Positions 1 to 9,625 of a stretch of DNA of 64,000 nucleotides are shown here, piece after piece. How positions within the stretch are numbered: position 1 is the first letter of the stretch; every line of letters starts with the position of its first letter. Where the stretch lies: contig CP099863.1 of assembly GCA_024134725.1 (NCBI GenBank), forward strand, positions 1,731,501 through 1,795,500, read 5' to 3'. The stretch comes from Bacillus sp. 1780r2a1 (GTDB lineage Bacteria > Bacillota > Bacilli > Bacillales > Bacillaceae_H). A program made the position numbers and the translations under genes. The notes under the pieces were generated by a model. That model was not told where the DNA came from. It searched no databases and saw nothing but the letters and a program-made list of their open reading frames with translations.

Positions 1-1513
1 AGGTGTTGGAACGATTGCTGCTGGTGTTGCAAAAGGTGTAGCAGATGTAATTGTTATTAGTGGATACGACGGTGGAACAGGTGCGTCACCAAAAACGAGT
101 ATTAAACATACGGGCCTACCTTGGGAGTTAGGTTTAGCGGAAGCTCACCAAACTCTAATGTTAAACGGCCTTCGCGAGAAGGTAGTGCTAGAAACAGACG
201 GAAAGCTAATGACAGGAAAAGACGTTGTTATGGCAGCACTTTTAGGTGCAGAAGAGTATGGGTTTGCTACGGCTCCACTAATTGTATTAGGCTGCATCAT
301 GATGCGTGCTTGCCATTTAGATACATGTCCTGTTGGTGTAGCAACACAAAATCCAGAGCTTCGTAAAAAGTTCTTGGGTGAGCCAGATCATATCGTAAAC
401 TATATGCGTTTTGTTGCACAAGAAGTTCGTGAAATTATGGCGGAGCTAGGGTTCAAAACAATGGAAGAGATGGTTGGACGCACAGATGTGCTGCATGTTA
501 GTGAGCGTGCACAGTCACATTGGAAAGCGCAGTACTTAAATTTGACAACACTTTTACATCAAGTAGATGGTGTGCGTACGTTTAAGACACCTCAAAATCA
601 TAAAATTGATCAGTCTCTAGATGTGCAAAAAATCTTACCTGCTGTACAGCAAGCGATTGAAGAGCAATATCAAGTGGACCTTTCATTAGATATTCATAAT
701 ACGAATCGAGTGGTAGGTACGGTTGTTGGTAGTGAAATTACCAAACGTTACGGTGAGCAAGGATTGGCTGAGGATACGATTACGCTTCGCTTCTCAGGTT
801 CAGCTGGCCAAAGTTTCGGAGCATTTATTCCAACTGGTATGACGCTCCATTTAACAGGTGATGCCAATGACTATATTGGTAAAGGTTTGTCAGGTGGAAA
901 AATCACGGTATCTGCACCAAAGCAATCTACTATCGTTTCAGGTGACAATGTTATTGTTGGAAACGTTGCTTTTATCGGTGCAACAAGTGGAGAAGCATAC
1001 GTAAGTGGTAGAGCAGGTGAGCGATTTGCAGTTCGTAACAGCGGTGCGCATGTTGTGGTGGAAGGTATCGGGGATCACGGCTGTGAATATATGACAGGTG
1101 GTCGAGTTGTTGTTCTGGGAACTGTTGGTAAAAACTTCGGAGCAGGTATGTCAGGTGGTATTGCATACGTACTGGCAGATGATAAAGACGAATTTAAGAA
1201 GCTTTGTAATCAAGAAATGATTGGTTTTGAAGGTTTAGAAGCTCATGAGGCAGGCGAAGTAAAAGCGATGATTGAGCGTCACCTTGAATATACAAATAGC
1301 CAAAAAGCAGCCTTTGTTTTAGAGAACTGGTCACAAATGATTAGTAAGTTCGTAAAAGTTATTCCAAATGATTACAAGCGTATGATTACTCGTATTGAAG
1401 AACAAAAAGAAGCAGGGCTTTCTGAAGAGGAAGCAATTATGAGCGCATTTGAAGAAAATGCACAGCAAGAAAAGAAGTCAATTTCAAAACAACAAGAAGC
1501 GGTAGCTCAGTAA
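1..1513 (+). CDS. gltA: Glutamate synthase (GOGAT) large subunit, 3' part
   Basis: C-terminal third of the large subunit of NADPH glutamate synthase, which makes two glutamates from glutamine and 2-oxoglutarate. The reading frame is open from base 2, so the gene starts outside the window. Visible are the end of the FMN-binding barrel ([18 protein letters not shown]), the 3Fe-4S cysteine cluster in [15 protein letters not shown] and the C-terminal glycine-rich beta-helix domain (repeated GG.V/I.V turns, e.g. [10 protein letters not shown]). Only 16 bases separate it from the small-subunit gene, so the two form one operon. Named gltA as in Bacillus subtilis; called gltB in E. coli. Promoter and GltC-type control lie outside the window. 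Confidence 0.97.
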   Translation, partial: GVGTIAAGVAKGVADVIVISGYDGGTGASPKTSIKHTGLPWELGLAEAHQTLMLNGLREKVVLETDGKLMTGKDVVMAALLGAEEYGFATAPLIVLGCIMMRACHLDTCPVGVATQNPELRKKFLGEPDHIVNYMRFVAQEVREIMAELGFKTMEEMVGRTDVLHVSERAQSHWKAQYLNLTTLLHQVDGVRTFKTPQNHKIDQSLDVQKILPAVQQAIEEQYQVDLSLDIHNTNRVVGTVVGSEITKRYGEQGLAEDTITLRFSGSAGQSFGAFIPTGMTLHLTGDANDYIGKGLSGGKITVSAPKQSTIVSGDNVIVGNVAFIGATSGEAYVSGRAGERFAVRNSGAHVVVEGIGDHGCEYMTGGRVVVLGTVGKNFGAGMSGGIAYVLADDKDEFKKLCNQEMIGFEGLEAHEAGEVKAMIERHLEYTNSQKAAFVLENWSQMISKFVKVIPNDYKRMITRIEEQKEAGLSEEEAIMSAFEENAQQEKKSISKQQEAVAQ

Positions 1514-1529
1514 GAAAGGGGAGAGTAAA

Positions 1530-3011
1530 ATGGGAAAACCAACAGGATTTATGGAAATTAAACGTGAAAAAGGCAAAGAAAGAGATCCTTTAAAACGTTT
1601 AAGTGACTGGAACGAATATGCTGCTCCTTTATCTGATGAGGCACTGAGTCGACAAGGAGCACGATGTATGGATTGTGCAACTCCATTTTGTCATATGGGG
1701 ATGGATATTAATGCTTTTACATCGGGCTGTCCAATTTATAATTTGATTCCAGAATGGAACGATTTAGTATATAGAGGTCAGTGGAAAGAAGCACTTGATC
1801 GTTTAGTAAAAACAAATAACTTCCCTGAATTCACAGGGCGCGTCTGTCCAGCGCCTTGTGAGGGATCCTGTACATTAGCTATTTCAGACCCTGCAGTTTC
1901 AATCAAAAATATTGAACGAGCAATTATTGATAAAGGGTTTGAAAACGGTTGGATTACACCGCGTATTCCAGAGAAGCGTACGGGGAAAAAGGTAGCCATT
2001 ATCGGTTCAGGGCCAGCTGGTTTAGCAAGTGCAGATCAGCTGAACCAAGCAGGACACTCTGTAACTGTATATGAGCGTGCAGATCGTCCTGGTGGCTTGC
2101 TAACATACGGCATTCCTAATATGAAGCTTGATAAAGAGGTAGTGGCAAGAAGAATTCGCTTATTAACGCAAGAAGGTATTGATTTTGTTACAAATACAGA
2201 AGTGGGCAAAGACGTAACGCGCGAAGAACTTCAAGAGCAGTACGATGCGGTTATCCTTTGTACGGGTGCTCAAAAGCAGCGTAATTTAGTCATTGAGGGT
2301 AGAGAAGCAAAAGGTATTCATTTTGCAATGGACTATTTGACAACGACAACAAAAAGTATGCTAGATTCTAATTTTAAAGACGGTCAGTATATCGATGCTA
2401 AAGGCAAAGATGTAATTGTCATTGGGGGAGGGGACACAGGAGCAGACTGCGTAGCAACAGCACTACGTCAAGAATGTCGTAGCGTCGTTCAATTTGGTAA
2501 ACACCCTCAGCTTCCAACAGAACGTACATCTGATAACATGTGGCCAGAGTACCCTCAAGTGTTTAATCTTGAATATGCATATGAAGAGGCTCAGGCAAAG
2601 TTCGGAGATGATCCGAGAGAGTATTCAATTCAAACAAAAAAAATTGTCGCTGATGAAAATGGTCATTTAAAAGAGCTTCATACAATTCAGATGGAGAAGC
2701 TTGTTGATGAAAGCGGTCGTTATACATTTAATGAAATTCCAGGAACAGAAAAAGTTTGGCCAGCTCAACTGGTCTTTATCGCAATCGGTTTTGAAGGGCC
2801 TGAACAACCTGTTCTTGAGCAGTTGGGTGTTGAAACGAAAAACAACAAAGTGGCTGCAGCGTACGGAAAATATACAACAAATGTTGAAGGTGTATTTGCT
2901 GCCGGAGACGCACGTCGTGGTCAGAGCCTTATTGTATGGGCTATTCATGAAGGTCGCGAAGTAGCAAAACAAGTAGATCACTACTTAATGGGAGCTACTG
3001 TACTGCCATAA
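1530..3011 (+). CDS. gltB: Glutamate synthase small subunit
   Basis: NADPH-oxidising beta subunit of glutamate synthase (493 aa, usual length). The N-terminal domain carries the Cys pattern for two 4Fe-4S clusters ([12 protein letters not shown], then GCPIYN and CPAPCEGSC). An FAD dinucleotide fold follows ([18 protein letters not shown], about residue 155), then an NADPH fold ([18 protein letters not shown], about 300) and the closing [14 protein letters not shown] motif of this reductase family. It passes electrons from NADPH to the large subunit immediately upstream. An AGGGGAG ribosome site precedes the ATG. A strong terminator follows the stop. Named gltB as in Bacillus (gltD elsewhere). 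Confidence 0.97.
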   Translation: MGKPTGFMEIKREKGKERDPLKRLSDWNEYAAPLSDEALSRQGARCMDCATPFCHMGMDINAFTSGCPIYNLIPEWNDLVYRGQWKEALDRLVKTNNFPEFTGRVCPAPCEGSCTLAISDPAVSIKNIERAIIDKGFENGWITPRIPEKRTGKKVAIIGSGPAGLASADQLNQAGHSVTVYERADRPGGLLTYGIPNMKLDKEVVARRIRLLTQEGIDFVTNTEVGKDVTREELQEQYDAVILCTGAQKQRNLVIEGREAKGIHFAMDYLTTTTKSMLDSNFKDGQYIDAKGKDVIVIGGGDTGADCVATALRQECRSVVQFGKHPQLPTERTSDNMWPEYPQVFNLEYAYEEAQAKFGDDPREYSIQTKKIVADENGHLKELHTIQMEKLVDESGRYTFNEIPGTEKVWPAQLVFIAIGFEGPEQPVLEQLGVETKNNKVAAAYGKYTTNVEGVFAAGDARRGQSLIVWAIHEGREVAKQVDHYLMGATVLP

Positions 3012-3016
3012 CATTC

Positions 3017-3049
3017 AAAAAGAGGACTACACTGTAGTCCTCTTTTTTT
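3017..3049. terminator. Terminator after gltB, probably bidirectional
   Basis: An 11-bp perfect stem (AGAGGACTACA / TGTAGTCCTCT) has a T-run on the right and an A-run on the left. It can end both the gltAB transcript and the convergent gene whose stop lies at its right edge. Confidence 0.9.
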
Positions 3050-3554
3050 AGCGTGGGTTAGGCCCACCAGGCCCAGGATTCTTGCGGAGATGCTCAAAGG
3101 CAACGGTTAAAACGGTTGTGGTAATACGAGCTTGTGAAGCAGGGGACACGCTATATAACGCCATGAGCTCAAAAATCCACGGTTCTCTTCGCTGAAGCTG
3201 TCGGTATGCTTTCTCAACTTTTTGGTTAATGGTTCCTGTAAAGCTATTATAGTTATCATCTACAAACCTTACAATTGAACGAAACAAGTATTCGGTTAGT
3301 TTATCGTCCATGCCTCCGCGTTGTGCTTCACGATAAATGCTTCGATATTGCCTTTTTAAAATTTTCATCACGCGGTCGACGTCTTTAGTAGCGCGCATAA
3401 ACTCAACTTGGTGAGTTAAGTATGCATACTGATTCTCATCATATCGGTATGGTTCCTCGTAAGACGTATTAATTGTTGGTACAGCATAGGTGTATTGAGG
3501 CATTGTGTGATAGTTTGGAGTATAGTCTGGGTAGCTCCAGTGATAATAATACAT
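3048..3554 (-). CDS. Unknown protein with Tyr-rich N-terminus
   Basis: 168 aa, family not recognised. Residues 1-45 are rich in Tyr, Pro and His (MYYYHWSYPDYTPNYHTMPQ), a composition often seen in spore-coat-associated proteins. Residues 46-155 look like a compact helical domain (AYLTHQVEFMRATKDVDRVM, FVDDNYNSFTGTINQKVEKA). The C-terminus is a short G/P-rich tail (KNPGPGGPNPR). There is no signal peptide or membrane segment. The upstream reverse-strand gene ends 48 bases before its start, so they are probably co-transcribed. The coding call rests on length, codon quality and the shared terminator. A spore-surface role is only a guess from composition. Confidence 0.7.
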   Translation of the reverse strand: MYYYHWSYPDYTPNYHTMPQYTYAVPTINTSYEEPYRYDENQYAYLTHQVEFMRATKDVDRVMKILKRQYRSIYREAQRGGMDDKLTEYLFRSIVRFVDDNYNSFTGTINQKVEKAYRQLQRREPWIFELMALYSVSPASQARITTTVLTVAFEHLRKNPGPGGPNPR

Positions 3555-3602
3555 TCATTTCACTCGCTTTCAATTAGTGTAAAGTAAATAATCGTTTATC
3601 AA

Positions 3603-3980
3603 TTAGTAAACGGGATGGTTTGTGTACTGGTGAAGTTTTTCTAAGTAATATCGAGGTGTTTTAAAGTATTCCCAGGTACTGTAAGCTGAATTTTTTGTGA
3701 AAACGTTAATATAAATAGGTGTATCAAGAAAAGTTTCTTTGGCAGGTAAGCTACTATAATAGCAATCAAAAGCTTTTAACAAGTCAACTTCAATTGATGC
3801 TTGTAGCGGTTTGATCCCACTGGAAGGAACAGAGAATGAGCCAAGTATAGAAGTACATTGATTTTTGTAGGATATACTGTTTTGTTCCTTAATAAGGTCA
3901 AAATCAGTTACTATCCATGTCTCATACGACGCAACAGCAGGACTTATAAAAGTAAGTCTTAACTCCCAAGCGTTTATCAT
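3603..3980 (-). CDS. Unknown 125-aa protein
   Basis: Family not recognised. The predicted protein is soluble and mostly beta-strand-like (WELRLTFISPAVASYETWIV near the start), with an aromatic C-terminal third (YSTWEYFKTPRYYLEKLHQY). No signal sequence, no Cys cluster and no catalytic motif were seen. The start ATG follows AGGGTGGGATAAAG. It reads in the same direction as the Tyr-rich gene 48 bases downstream, suggesting a two-gene unit. The 120 bases upstream separate it from the divergent hydrolase gene and probably contain both promoters. Confidence 0.6.
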   Translation of the reverse strand: MINAWELRLTFISPAVASYETWIVTDFDLIKEQNSISYKNQCTSILGSFSVPSSGIKPLQASIEVDLLKAFDCYYSSLPAKETFLDTPIYINVFTKNSAYSTWEYFKTPRYYLEKLHQYTNHPVY

Positions 3981-4100
3981 CTTTATCCCACCCTATAATC
4001 TTTACCTATACTTTTTATACAGAAAGAGGTAAAATTTAACTATAGTGTTTTCACCTAGATAATCATCCATAACATATAAATATGACGGGAGATTGATAGT

Positions 4101-5459
4101 GTGAATGTCCAAATATTTAATGGTAAAAATGAAAACTGGTTGACAACGAAAAATCCAGCTCAGCTTGCTGCAGCTATGGTTGATGGCAACATCGGCTTAG
4201 CACCGGTTTCCTGGGGGAATGAACAAGAAAAAACAGGATGGTATCATATGTATCAACCTCAAGAGATTACGGGAGTTCAAGTTAGAGATAGAGTAGAAGA
4301 TGGAAATATCGTTCTTAGAATTCCTGATAATTGGAATGGAAAGCTAGTTGCTGCCGGTATTCCAGCTACGCGGGGTGAGACGTCAACCGACTTATTGTTT
4401 AGTGACTATGTGCTAGCTAAAGGGTATGCATTTGTAGCTTCTGATAAAGGAACACCGGGAAAGGATAAAGAAGGTGATCCATTCGCGAAAGCCAAAAATG
4501 CTTTATCAATAGAAGGGGCTTCACTTGCTAAATGGAATAGGCAATTTCGTGCAACGGTATGCTACGCTCAAGAATACTTGCTTACGCACTATAAGACAGT
4601 TCAAGTAGCATCTGAGATTCCTACATATGGTATGGGCATTTCAAATGGTGGCTACGTTATTCGATATGCGATAGAAAATGACGGGAAAAACGGTGAGCCA
4701 AAGCTCTTTAACGGAGCTGTAGAGTGGGAAGGTGTACTTTGGAGAGCAGAAGACCCTAATTTAATTACATCTCTTACAAAGGTTATTCAGTCTGCAAAGG
4801 CTGCTTTATATGATGGGAACTCTGAAGCAGTCCATTCTTTATACGAAGCGGGATTACCTAAAGGAACAGAATTTTTATGGCCTTATCACGATCAATATTA
4901 TTGGTTTTTAACACTTAATATTTATCGAGATCATTTTGATTCTCAAGCCCCTAAAAGACTACAGTGGCCTGAATACTTAGCTTTAAATGAGCAAGGTATT
5001 CGTGACCGGTCCCATGATTATATCTTTGAAAAGTATAGTTACGCAAAGCGTCCACAGAAAGTTAAAGACAAAGTGAAGGAAATTGAAAACACAGGAGAAC
5101 TTACAGCGCCTTTAATTAGCGTAACGGCAGCATATGATGCCCTTATTTTCCCTAGTGTACATGCGTATCCTTATGAACAGCTAGTAAAAAAAGCAGGTAA
5201 AGCTAAATTGCATCGCCATTACGTGATTGAAAATGGAAATCATATTGATGGACTTGTATGGAATGAGAATGTAGACCCTAACCGCAAGCTTCAGCCTATG
5301 CTTCCATACGTATATCAAGCATTTGAGCTGCTTATTAAATGGGTAGAAGATACGGTAGACCCACCTGAAAGTCATTTTGTTCATGCGCCTACTGAGCCTT
5401 ATAAAATAACGAACTTAAAAACAAAGCAACATATGAATCCATTAACAACGCAGGGATAG
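4101..5459 (+). CDS. Alpha/beta-hydrolase (esterase / oligomer hydrolase type)
   Basis: 452-aa intracellular alpha/beta-hydrolase without signal peptide. The nucleophile elbow is GMGISNGGY (G-x-S-x-G, about residue 177). A plausible Asp lies in TAAYDALIFPS and the His in ENGNHIDG, giving a complete Ser-Asp-His triad in the right order. Length and the SNGG elbow suggest the tannase/feruloyl esterase or 3-hydroxybutyrate-oligomer hydrolase branches. I cannot choose between them from sequence alone. Bacilli of this type store polyhydroxybutyrate, which would fit the second. Translation starts at GTG behind GGGAG. The gene is transcribed alone and followed by its own terminator. Confidence 0.75.
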   Translation: MNVQIFNGKNENWLTTKNPAQLAAAMVDGNIGLAPVSWGNEQEKTGWYHMYQPQEITGVQVRDRVEDGNIVLRIPDNWNGKLVAAGIPATRGETSTDLLFSDYVLAKGYAFVASDKGTPGKDKEGDPFAKAKNALSIEGASLAKWNRQFRATVCYAQEYLLTHYKTVQVASEIPTYGMGISNGGYVIRYAIENDGKNGEPKLFNGAVEWEGVLWRAEDPNLITSLTKVIQSAKAALYDGNSEAVHSLYEAGLPKGTEFLWPYHDQYYWFLTLNIYRDHFDSQAPKRLQWPEYLALNEQGIRDRSHDYIFEKYSYAKRPQKVKDKVKEIENTGELTAPLISVTAAYDALIFPSVHAYPYEQLVKKAGKAKLHRHYVIENGNHIDGLVWNENVDPNRKLQPMLPYVYQAFELLIKWVEDTVDPPESHFVHAPTEPYKITNLKTKQHMNPLTTQG

Positions 5460-5482
5460 GCTTAATGCCTTCCCTGTTTTTT
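5451..5482 (+). terminator. Terminator after alpha/beta-hydrolase
   Basis: The stem CAGGGA-t-AGGC / GCCT-TCCCTG with one bulged base is followed by six T. Its left arm overlaps the last codons of the hydrolase gene. Confidence 0.8.
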
Positions 5483-5564
5483 AATGTTTAAAATTCAGAG
5501 AGAGTGGAAGATACAGAATAAGAGCATATTAACTATTTAATAGATAACGAGGAGTGGACCTGAA

Positions 5565-7016
5565 ATGATGACGCATAAATTGTATATTAACGGACAGTAT
5601 ACGGACTCAAAATCGAGAGAATTAATTGAAGTGATAAACCCTTCAACGGAAGAAGTTATTTCAAAAATTTATAAAGGTACAGAAGAAGATGCAAATAAGG
5701 CAATCGATGCAGCATACGAAGCGCAAAAGAAATGGGAAAAAGTCCCTTCGGTGGAGAGAGGGAAAGTGGTTCGGAAGCTTGGGAATCAAATAAAAGAAAA
5801 GCGTGAACGTTTCGTACAACTACTTATGGAAGAGCAGGGAAAAAGCAAAGATCAAGCTGAAGGAGAAATTGACACTGCCATTGAATATTTTTATTACATG
5901 TCAGAATGGGCTCGGCGTATTGAAGGAGAAATTATTCCAAGTGATCAACCAAATGAAAACATCTTTTTGTACAAACGTCCAATTGGCGTTGTGGCAGGGA
6001 TAGTACCTTGGAATTTTCCGATGTTTATTCTAGCGCGAAAAGTAGCAACAGCTCTGATTACCGGATGTAGCATTGTTTTAAAACCAAGTCAACAAACACC
6101 AAACACAGCTGCTGAATTTACAAAGATTATTGCAGACATGAAAGAACTTCCCGCCGGAGTATATAATTTTATTACAGGAACAGGGTCTACAATTGGGACA
6201 GCGATGGCAAGCAATCCGAAAGTAGGGATTGTTACAATGACGGGCAGCGTTCCAGCGGGTACAAAAGTGATGGAAGCAGCAGCGAAAAACATTACCAAAG
6301 TTAACTTAGAGCTCGGCGGCAAAGCACCAGCCATCGTAACAAAGAATGCAAATCTAGACGTTGCGGTTAAAAGTATTAAAACATCTCGTCTTACGAACGC
6401 AGGCCAAGCTTGTACAAATGCTGAGCGCGTATATGTTCATGAAGACGTTGCTGAAGAATTTATTAAAAAGATAACGCAGGAAATGTCCAATGTGAAAATT
6501 GGAAACCCTTTAACAGATGAAGACGTGGAAATGGGACCGCTTGTAAGTAAAGAGCGCCTTGAAACAGTAGAAAAGATGGTAGAAAATGCAGTAAAGCAAG
6601 GTGCCGAAATTCAAACAGGTGGCAAACGTTTAGAAAAAGAAAAAGGTTATTTCTATGAACCTACCGTTTTACTCAACGTGACGCAGGACATGGAAATCAT
6701 GCAGGAAGAAGTCTTTGGCCCAGTTTTGCCAATTATGACTTATAAAGATCTAGATAAAGCCATAGAGCTAGGGAATGATTCAAAGTATGGTCTTTCCTCA
6801 TCAATTTACACGGATAATATTCATGAGGCAATGAAAGCAGCAAACGAGTTGAAATTCGGTGAGACATTTGTAAACAGAGAAAACTTTGAAGCCATGCAAG
6901 GGTATCATGCTGGTATGAGACAATCAGGATTAGGGGGAGCTGATGGTAAGCACGGTGTAGAAGATTTTCTTGTTACGCAAGTCGTTTATATGGAATATAA
7001 TAAAGATTTTTCATAA
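5565..7016 (+). CDS. aldA: AldA-type aldehyde dehydrogenase
   Basis: 483-aa NAD-dependent aldehyde dehydrogenase, normal length. Active-site motifs are intact: the general base Glu in LELGGKAP (about residue 252) and the nucleophile Cys in NAGQACTNAERV (about 286). The GSVPAGTKVMEAAA loop binds the cofactor and PWNFPMF lines the pocket. The C-terminal FVNRENFEAMQGYHAG block is typical of lactaldehyde/glycolaldehyde dehydrogenase AldA, oxidising lactaldehyde to lactate. Two ATGs stand in tandem (5565, 5568) behind GAGGAGTGG; either may be used. The gene stands alone and a repeat element with a terminator-like hairpin follows it. Substrate assignment is by resemblance. Confidence 0.88.
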   Translation: MMTHKLYINGQYTDSKSRELIEVINPSTEEVISKIYKGTEEDANKAIDAAYEAQKKWEKVPSVERGKVVRKLGNQIKEKRERFVQLLMEEQGKSKDQAEGEIDTAIEYFYYMSEWARRIEGEIIPSDQPNENIFLYKRPIGVVAGIVPWNFPMFILARKVATALITGCSIVLKPSQQTPNTAAEFTKIIADMKELPAGVYNFITGTGSTIGTAMASNPKVGIVTMTGSVPAGTKVMEAAAKNITKVNLELGGKAPAIVTKNANLDVAVKSIKTSRLTNAGQACTNAERVYVHEDVAEEFIKKITQEMSNVKIGNPLTDEDVEMGPLVSKERLETVEKMVENAVKQGAEIQTGGKRLEKEKGYFYEPTVLLNVTQDMEIMQEEVFGPVLPIMTYKDLDKAIELGNDSKYGLSSSIYTDNIHEAMKAANELKFGETFVNRENFEAMQGYHAGMRQSGLGGADGKHGVEDFLVTQVVYMEYNKDFS

Positions 7017-7033
7017 CCTCTATCCAAGTTTGT

Positions 7034-7138
7034 GGCTGGGGCGTAAGTATTTTAGCTAACGAGATATCCGAACTATTAGAAGTTAACCACTTTTGATAGC
7101 TCGGATATCTTTTTTTATTTCAAAAACAAGTTAAAAGG
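7034..7138 (+). repeat. Dispersed intergenic repeat, copy A (terminator-like)
   Basis: First of three copies (others at 26632 and 37129). The head box GGCTGGGGCGTAAGTATTTT starts at 7034. Exactly 33 bases later begins the TCCGAAC core of a hairpin (AGATATCCGA-a-CTAT paired with ATAG-c-TCGGATATCT, 7062-7110), then a T-run and a short tail CAAAAACAAGTTAAAAGG. It sits just after the aldehyde dehydrogenase stop and can act as its terminator. Confidence 0.75.
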
Positions 7139-7379
7139 ACCATTTCGTTATGCCTTAGCTCTTTTTTGTATACGATGAGACCGAATTTCTTGAATTTTCC
7201 TGTTAATTTGGTATGATAAAATACAATGTGAAACATTTTAAAAAATATGAAACTACATGAAATATAGTTCGTATTTACATATATACGAAATACATATATT
7301 TATACACCCTTAAGGAGGAGTGAGTTTTTAAGCTTTTAAAGCTAACAAATAAATCAAGATAAATTAGGGAGTAGATCGT
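7139..7379 (+). promoter_or_regulatory. Leader of AI-2E family gene with inverted repeat
   Basis: Very AT-rich, no gene. It contains an inverted repeat TTCGTAT-N8-ATACGAA (7269-7290), a possible operator. A strong ribosome site AAGGAGG lies near 7313 and faces only a three-codon frame (GTG AGT TTT TAA), far from the real start at 7380, whose own site (AGGGAG) is weaker. No regulator gene is adjacent. Confidence 0.4.
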
Positions 7380-8462
7380 GTGAAAATGCCGCGTTTCTTT
7401 AAAAGTGGATTAGGAATTTTATTGTTATTATTAATTTTATTTATGCTGTCAAAAGTACAGTATATCTTACAGCCAATTGGGGTTATGATTACAACTATCT
7501 TAGCTCCAATTTTAATTGCAGGGGTTTTATATTACTTACTAAGCCCTATAGTTCGGTTAATTATGAGAGCAAAAATCCCAAAAACATTAGCTATTCTATT
7601 TGTTTTTCTTTCATTCATTGGTCTTTTAACCGGTGGAATTGTGTTTTTATATCCTATTATTCAGGAACAGCTGTTGTCCTTAGCAAATTACCTTCCAACG
7701 CTTGCGAAAGACGTAATGAATTTAATTAAAGATCTTCAACATTCACCGTTTACCGCTCGCTTTGCGGAAGAAGCAACAAAGTTTGATTTAGAGCAACGTT
7801 TAACCGATATACTTGGTAACGTGGGAGATATGGCAACAACAATTGGTACAAGTACGTTAAAAATCTTTGACTTTTTAACTAGTACAATTATTGTTATTAT
7901 TACCGTTCCATTTGTATTATTTTATATGTTAAAAGACGGAGAAAACTTACCTAAGCGAATTGTTCATTTAACACCAAAGCGCTACCGTCATGATATTGAC
8001 GAAATTTTAAGTAAGATAAACACAGGACTAAGTGCATTTATCCAAGGGCAAATTATTGTCAGTATGTTCGTTGGAGTTTGCGTTTATATTTGGTATTTAT
8101 TAATTGGGTTAGATAATGCACTTGTGTTAGCCCTAATTGCATTATTTACGAACCTTATCCCGTTTATTGGCCCGTTCATTGGGACTCTCCCTGGTGTTAT
8201 TATGGGCTTAATTCAAGATCCGTATATGGCGCTTTACGTTATTTTAGGTGTGTTAATTATTCAACAAATTGAAAGTAACTTAATTTCTCCTCAAGTAATG
8301 GGAAGAAAGCTTGACGTCCACCCTGTAACCGTAATTTTACTGTTATTAATAGCGGGTAGCGTAGTAGGGTTCTTAGGGTTGTTATTGGCACTTCCGACGT
8401 ATACAGTTCTAAAAGTAGTTGTTAGCCACATTTATGGTAGACTAATGGAAAATGACGAGTAG
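7380..8462 (+). CDS. AI-2E family (PerM-like) membrane transporter
   Basis: 360-aa polytopic membrane protein. Two hydrophobic segments lie near the N-terminus (residues 9-65) and one at 70-90. A soluble extracytoplasmic stretch follows (about 95-145), then five or so further segments. The family signatures FALFTNLIPFIGPFIGTLPG-like loop (here ALFTNLIPFIGPFIGTLPG) and QQIESNLISPQVMG are present. Family members are proposed exporters of small molecules or Na+/H+ antiporters; the AI-2 role is proven for few. Starts at GTG behind AGGGAG. Monocistronic, with its own terminator. Confidence 0.85.
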   Translation: MKMPRFFKSGLGILLLLLILFMLSKVQYILQPIGVMITTILAPILIAGVLYYLLSPIVRLIMRAKIPKTLAILFVFLSFIGLLTGGIVFLYPIIQEQLLSLANYLPTLAKDVMNLIKDLQHSPFTARFAEEATKFDLEQRLTDILGNVGDMATTIGTSTLKIFDFLTSTIIVIITVPFVLFYMLKDGENLPKRIVHLTPKRYRHDIDEILSKINTGLSAFIQGQIIVSMFVGVCVYIWYLLIGLDNALVLALIALFTNLIPFIGPFIGTLPGVIMGLIQDPYMALYVILGVLIIQQIESNLISPQVMGRKLDVHPVTVILLLLIAGSVVGFLGLLLALPTYTVLKVVVSHIYGRLMENDE

Positions 8463-8470
8463 AATAAGCG

Positions 8471-8502
8471 ACGTGTGTGATGTATATCATACACGTTTTT
8501 TT
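8471..8502 (+). terminator. Terminator after AI-2E family gene
   Basis: The stem ACGTGTGTGAT / ATCATACACGT has one G-T pair, and seven T follow. Confidence 0.85.
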
Positions 8503-8564
8503 GTAGATATTATCCGTTTATTTTTGAATTATAGATAAAAAGATAATAGTTTTTTATAAAAATG

Positions 8565-8614
8565 TTGAAAAAATACGAACTTTTGTGTTAGATTATTTAA
8601 TATAATTCGTAGAT
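8565..8614 (+). promoter_or_regulatory. folD promoter with PurR-like box pair
   Basis: Sigma-A promoter TTGAAA (8565-8570), 17-base spacer, TTAGAT (8588-8593). Box 1, AAATACGAACTTT (8571-8583), lies in the spacer and fits the PurR box AWWWCCGAACWWT at all but one core base. Box 2, ATAATTCGTAGAT (8602-8614), is the opposite orientation, 18 bases further. PurR binds such oppositely oriented CGAA boxes, and folD is in the PurR regulon of B. subtilis. Box 2 is the weaker match. Confidence 0.6.
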
Positions 8615-8639
8615 AAAGATTTGGAAGGAGCCGTTTTAC

Positions 8640-9494
8640 ATGACAGCAACGATTATTAAAGGTAAGGAAGTAGCAGCAGAATTACGTGCCGCTTTAAAAG
8701 AAGAAGTCGCACAGTTAAAAGAGCAAGGTGTTGTACCAGGACTTACAGTTATTCTAGTAGGTGATAATCCAGCTTCACACTCTTATGTAAAAGCTAAAGC
8801 AAAAGCATGTGAAGAAATTGGTGTGGCATCAGAAGTAATTAAACGTGATGTTAACATTACAGAAGAAGATCTATTACAAGAAATTCAACAGCTTAATGAA
8901 AGTGAAGCTGTACATGGGATTTTAGTACAGCTGCCATTACCAAATCATATTGATGAAAAAGCTGTGTTAAACGCGATTTCTCCTAAAAAAGACGTAGATG
9001 GTTTCCACCCCGTAAGCGTTGGAAATATGGTGATTGGAGACGAGTGCTACCTTCCATGTACACCACACGGCATCATTGAGTTAATCAAGCGTTCAGGTGA
9101 AGAAATTTCAGGTAAACATGCAGTTGTAATTGGTCGCAGCAACATTGTTGGAAAGCCAGTTGCTATGCTGCTTCTTCAAGAGAATGCAACGGTAACGATT
9201 GCTCATTCACGCACAAAAGATTTATCAGCAATGATTAAACAAGCTGATATTTTAGTCTCTGCCGTTGGGCGACCACGCTTAGTAAAAGCAGAAGACCTAA
9301 AGCCAGGTGCTATCGTTATTGATGTTGGAAACACGATGGAAAATGGAAAGCTTGTTGGTGATATTGATTATGAACCAGCAAAAGAAGTAGCAGGATATAT
9401 TACTCCAGTACCTGGTGGTGTTGGTCCAATGACAATTACGATGCTATTAAAAAATACAGTTGATGCTGCAAAAACAATTAACGGTTTAGTGTGA
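8640..9494 (+). CDS. folD: Methylenetetrahydrofolate dehydrogenase / cyclohydrolase
   Basis: Bifunctional FolD (284 aa, usual length) interconverts 5,10-methylene-, methenyl- and 10-formyl-tetrahydrofolate, supplying formyl groups for purine synthesis. The catalytic Tyr-Lys region [16 protein letters not shown] (about residues 50-65), the QLPLP and DVDGFHP motifs, the NADP-binding [11 protein letters not shown] (about 163-175) and the closing [10 protein letters not shown] are all present. Ribosome site GGAAGGAG. It is a single-gene unit here. The PurR-like boxes in its promoter fit control by purine supply. Confidence 0.97.
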   Translation: MTATIIKGKEVAAELRAALKEEVAQLKEQGVVPGLTVILVGDNPASHSYVKAKAKACEEIGVASEVIKRDVNITEEDLLQEIQQLNESEAVHGILVQLPLPNHIDEKAVLNAISPKKDVDGFHPVSVGNMVIGDECYLPCTPHGIIELIKRSGEEISGKHAVVIGRSNIVGKPVAMLLLQENATVTIAHSRTKDLSAMIKQADILVSAVGRPRLVKAEDLKPGAIVIDVGNTMENGKLVGDIDYEPAKEVAGYITPVPGGVGPMTITMLLKNTVDAAKTINGLV

Positions 9495-9498
9495 AAAT

Positions 9499-9533
9499 AA
9501 AGGTTTCAGCCATTTGGGTTGGAACCTTTTTTT
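9499..9533 (+). terminator. Terminator after folD
   Basis: The imperfect stem AAAGGTTtCAgCC / GGgTTgGAACCTTT is followed by a T-rich tract. Confidence 0.8.
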
Positions 9534-9553
9534 ATTTATTTTTAAAAAGTATA

Positions 9554-9582
9554 TTGACTTGATAATGATTATCATTAATAAT
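9554..9582 (+). promoter_or_regulatory. Fur box overlapping the iron-ABC promoter
   Basis: A perfect 7-1-7 Fur operator TGATAAT-G-ATTATCA occupies 9560-9574, directly behind a -35 TTGACT (9554-9559) and inside the spacer to an AT-rich -10. Fe-bound Fur would block RNA polymerase. This strongly supports an iron substrate for the three following genes. Confidence 0.92.
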
Positions 9583-9625
9583 TAACGTGTAGTCATTAGA
9601 ATATACATAGAGGAGAAAATGGGGC

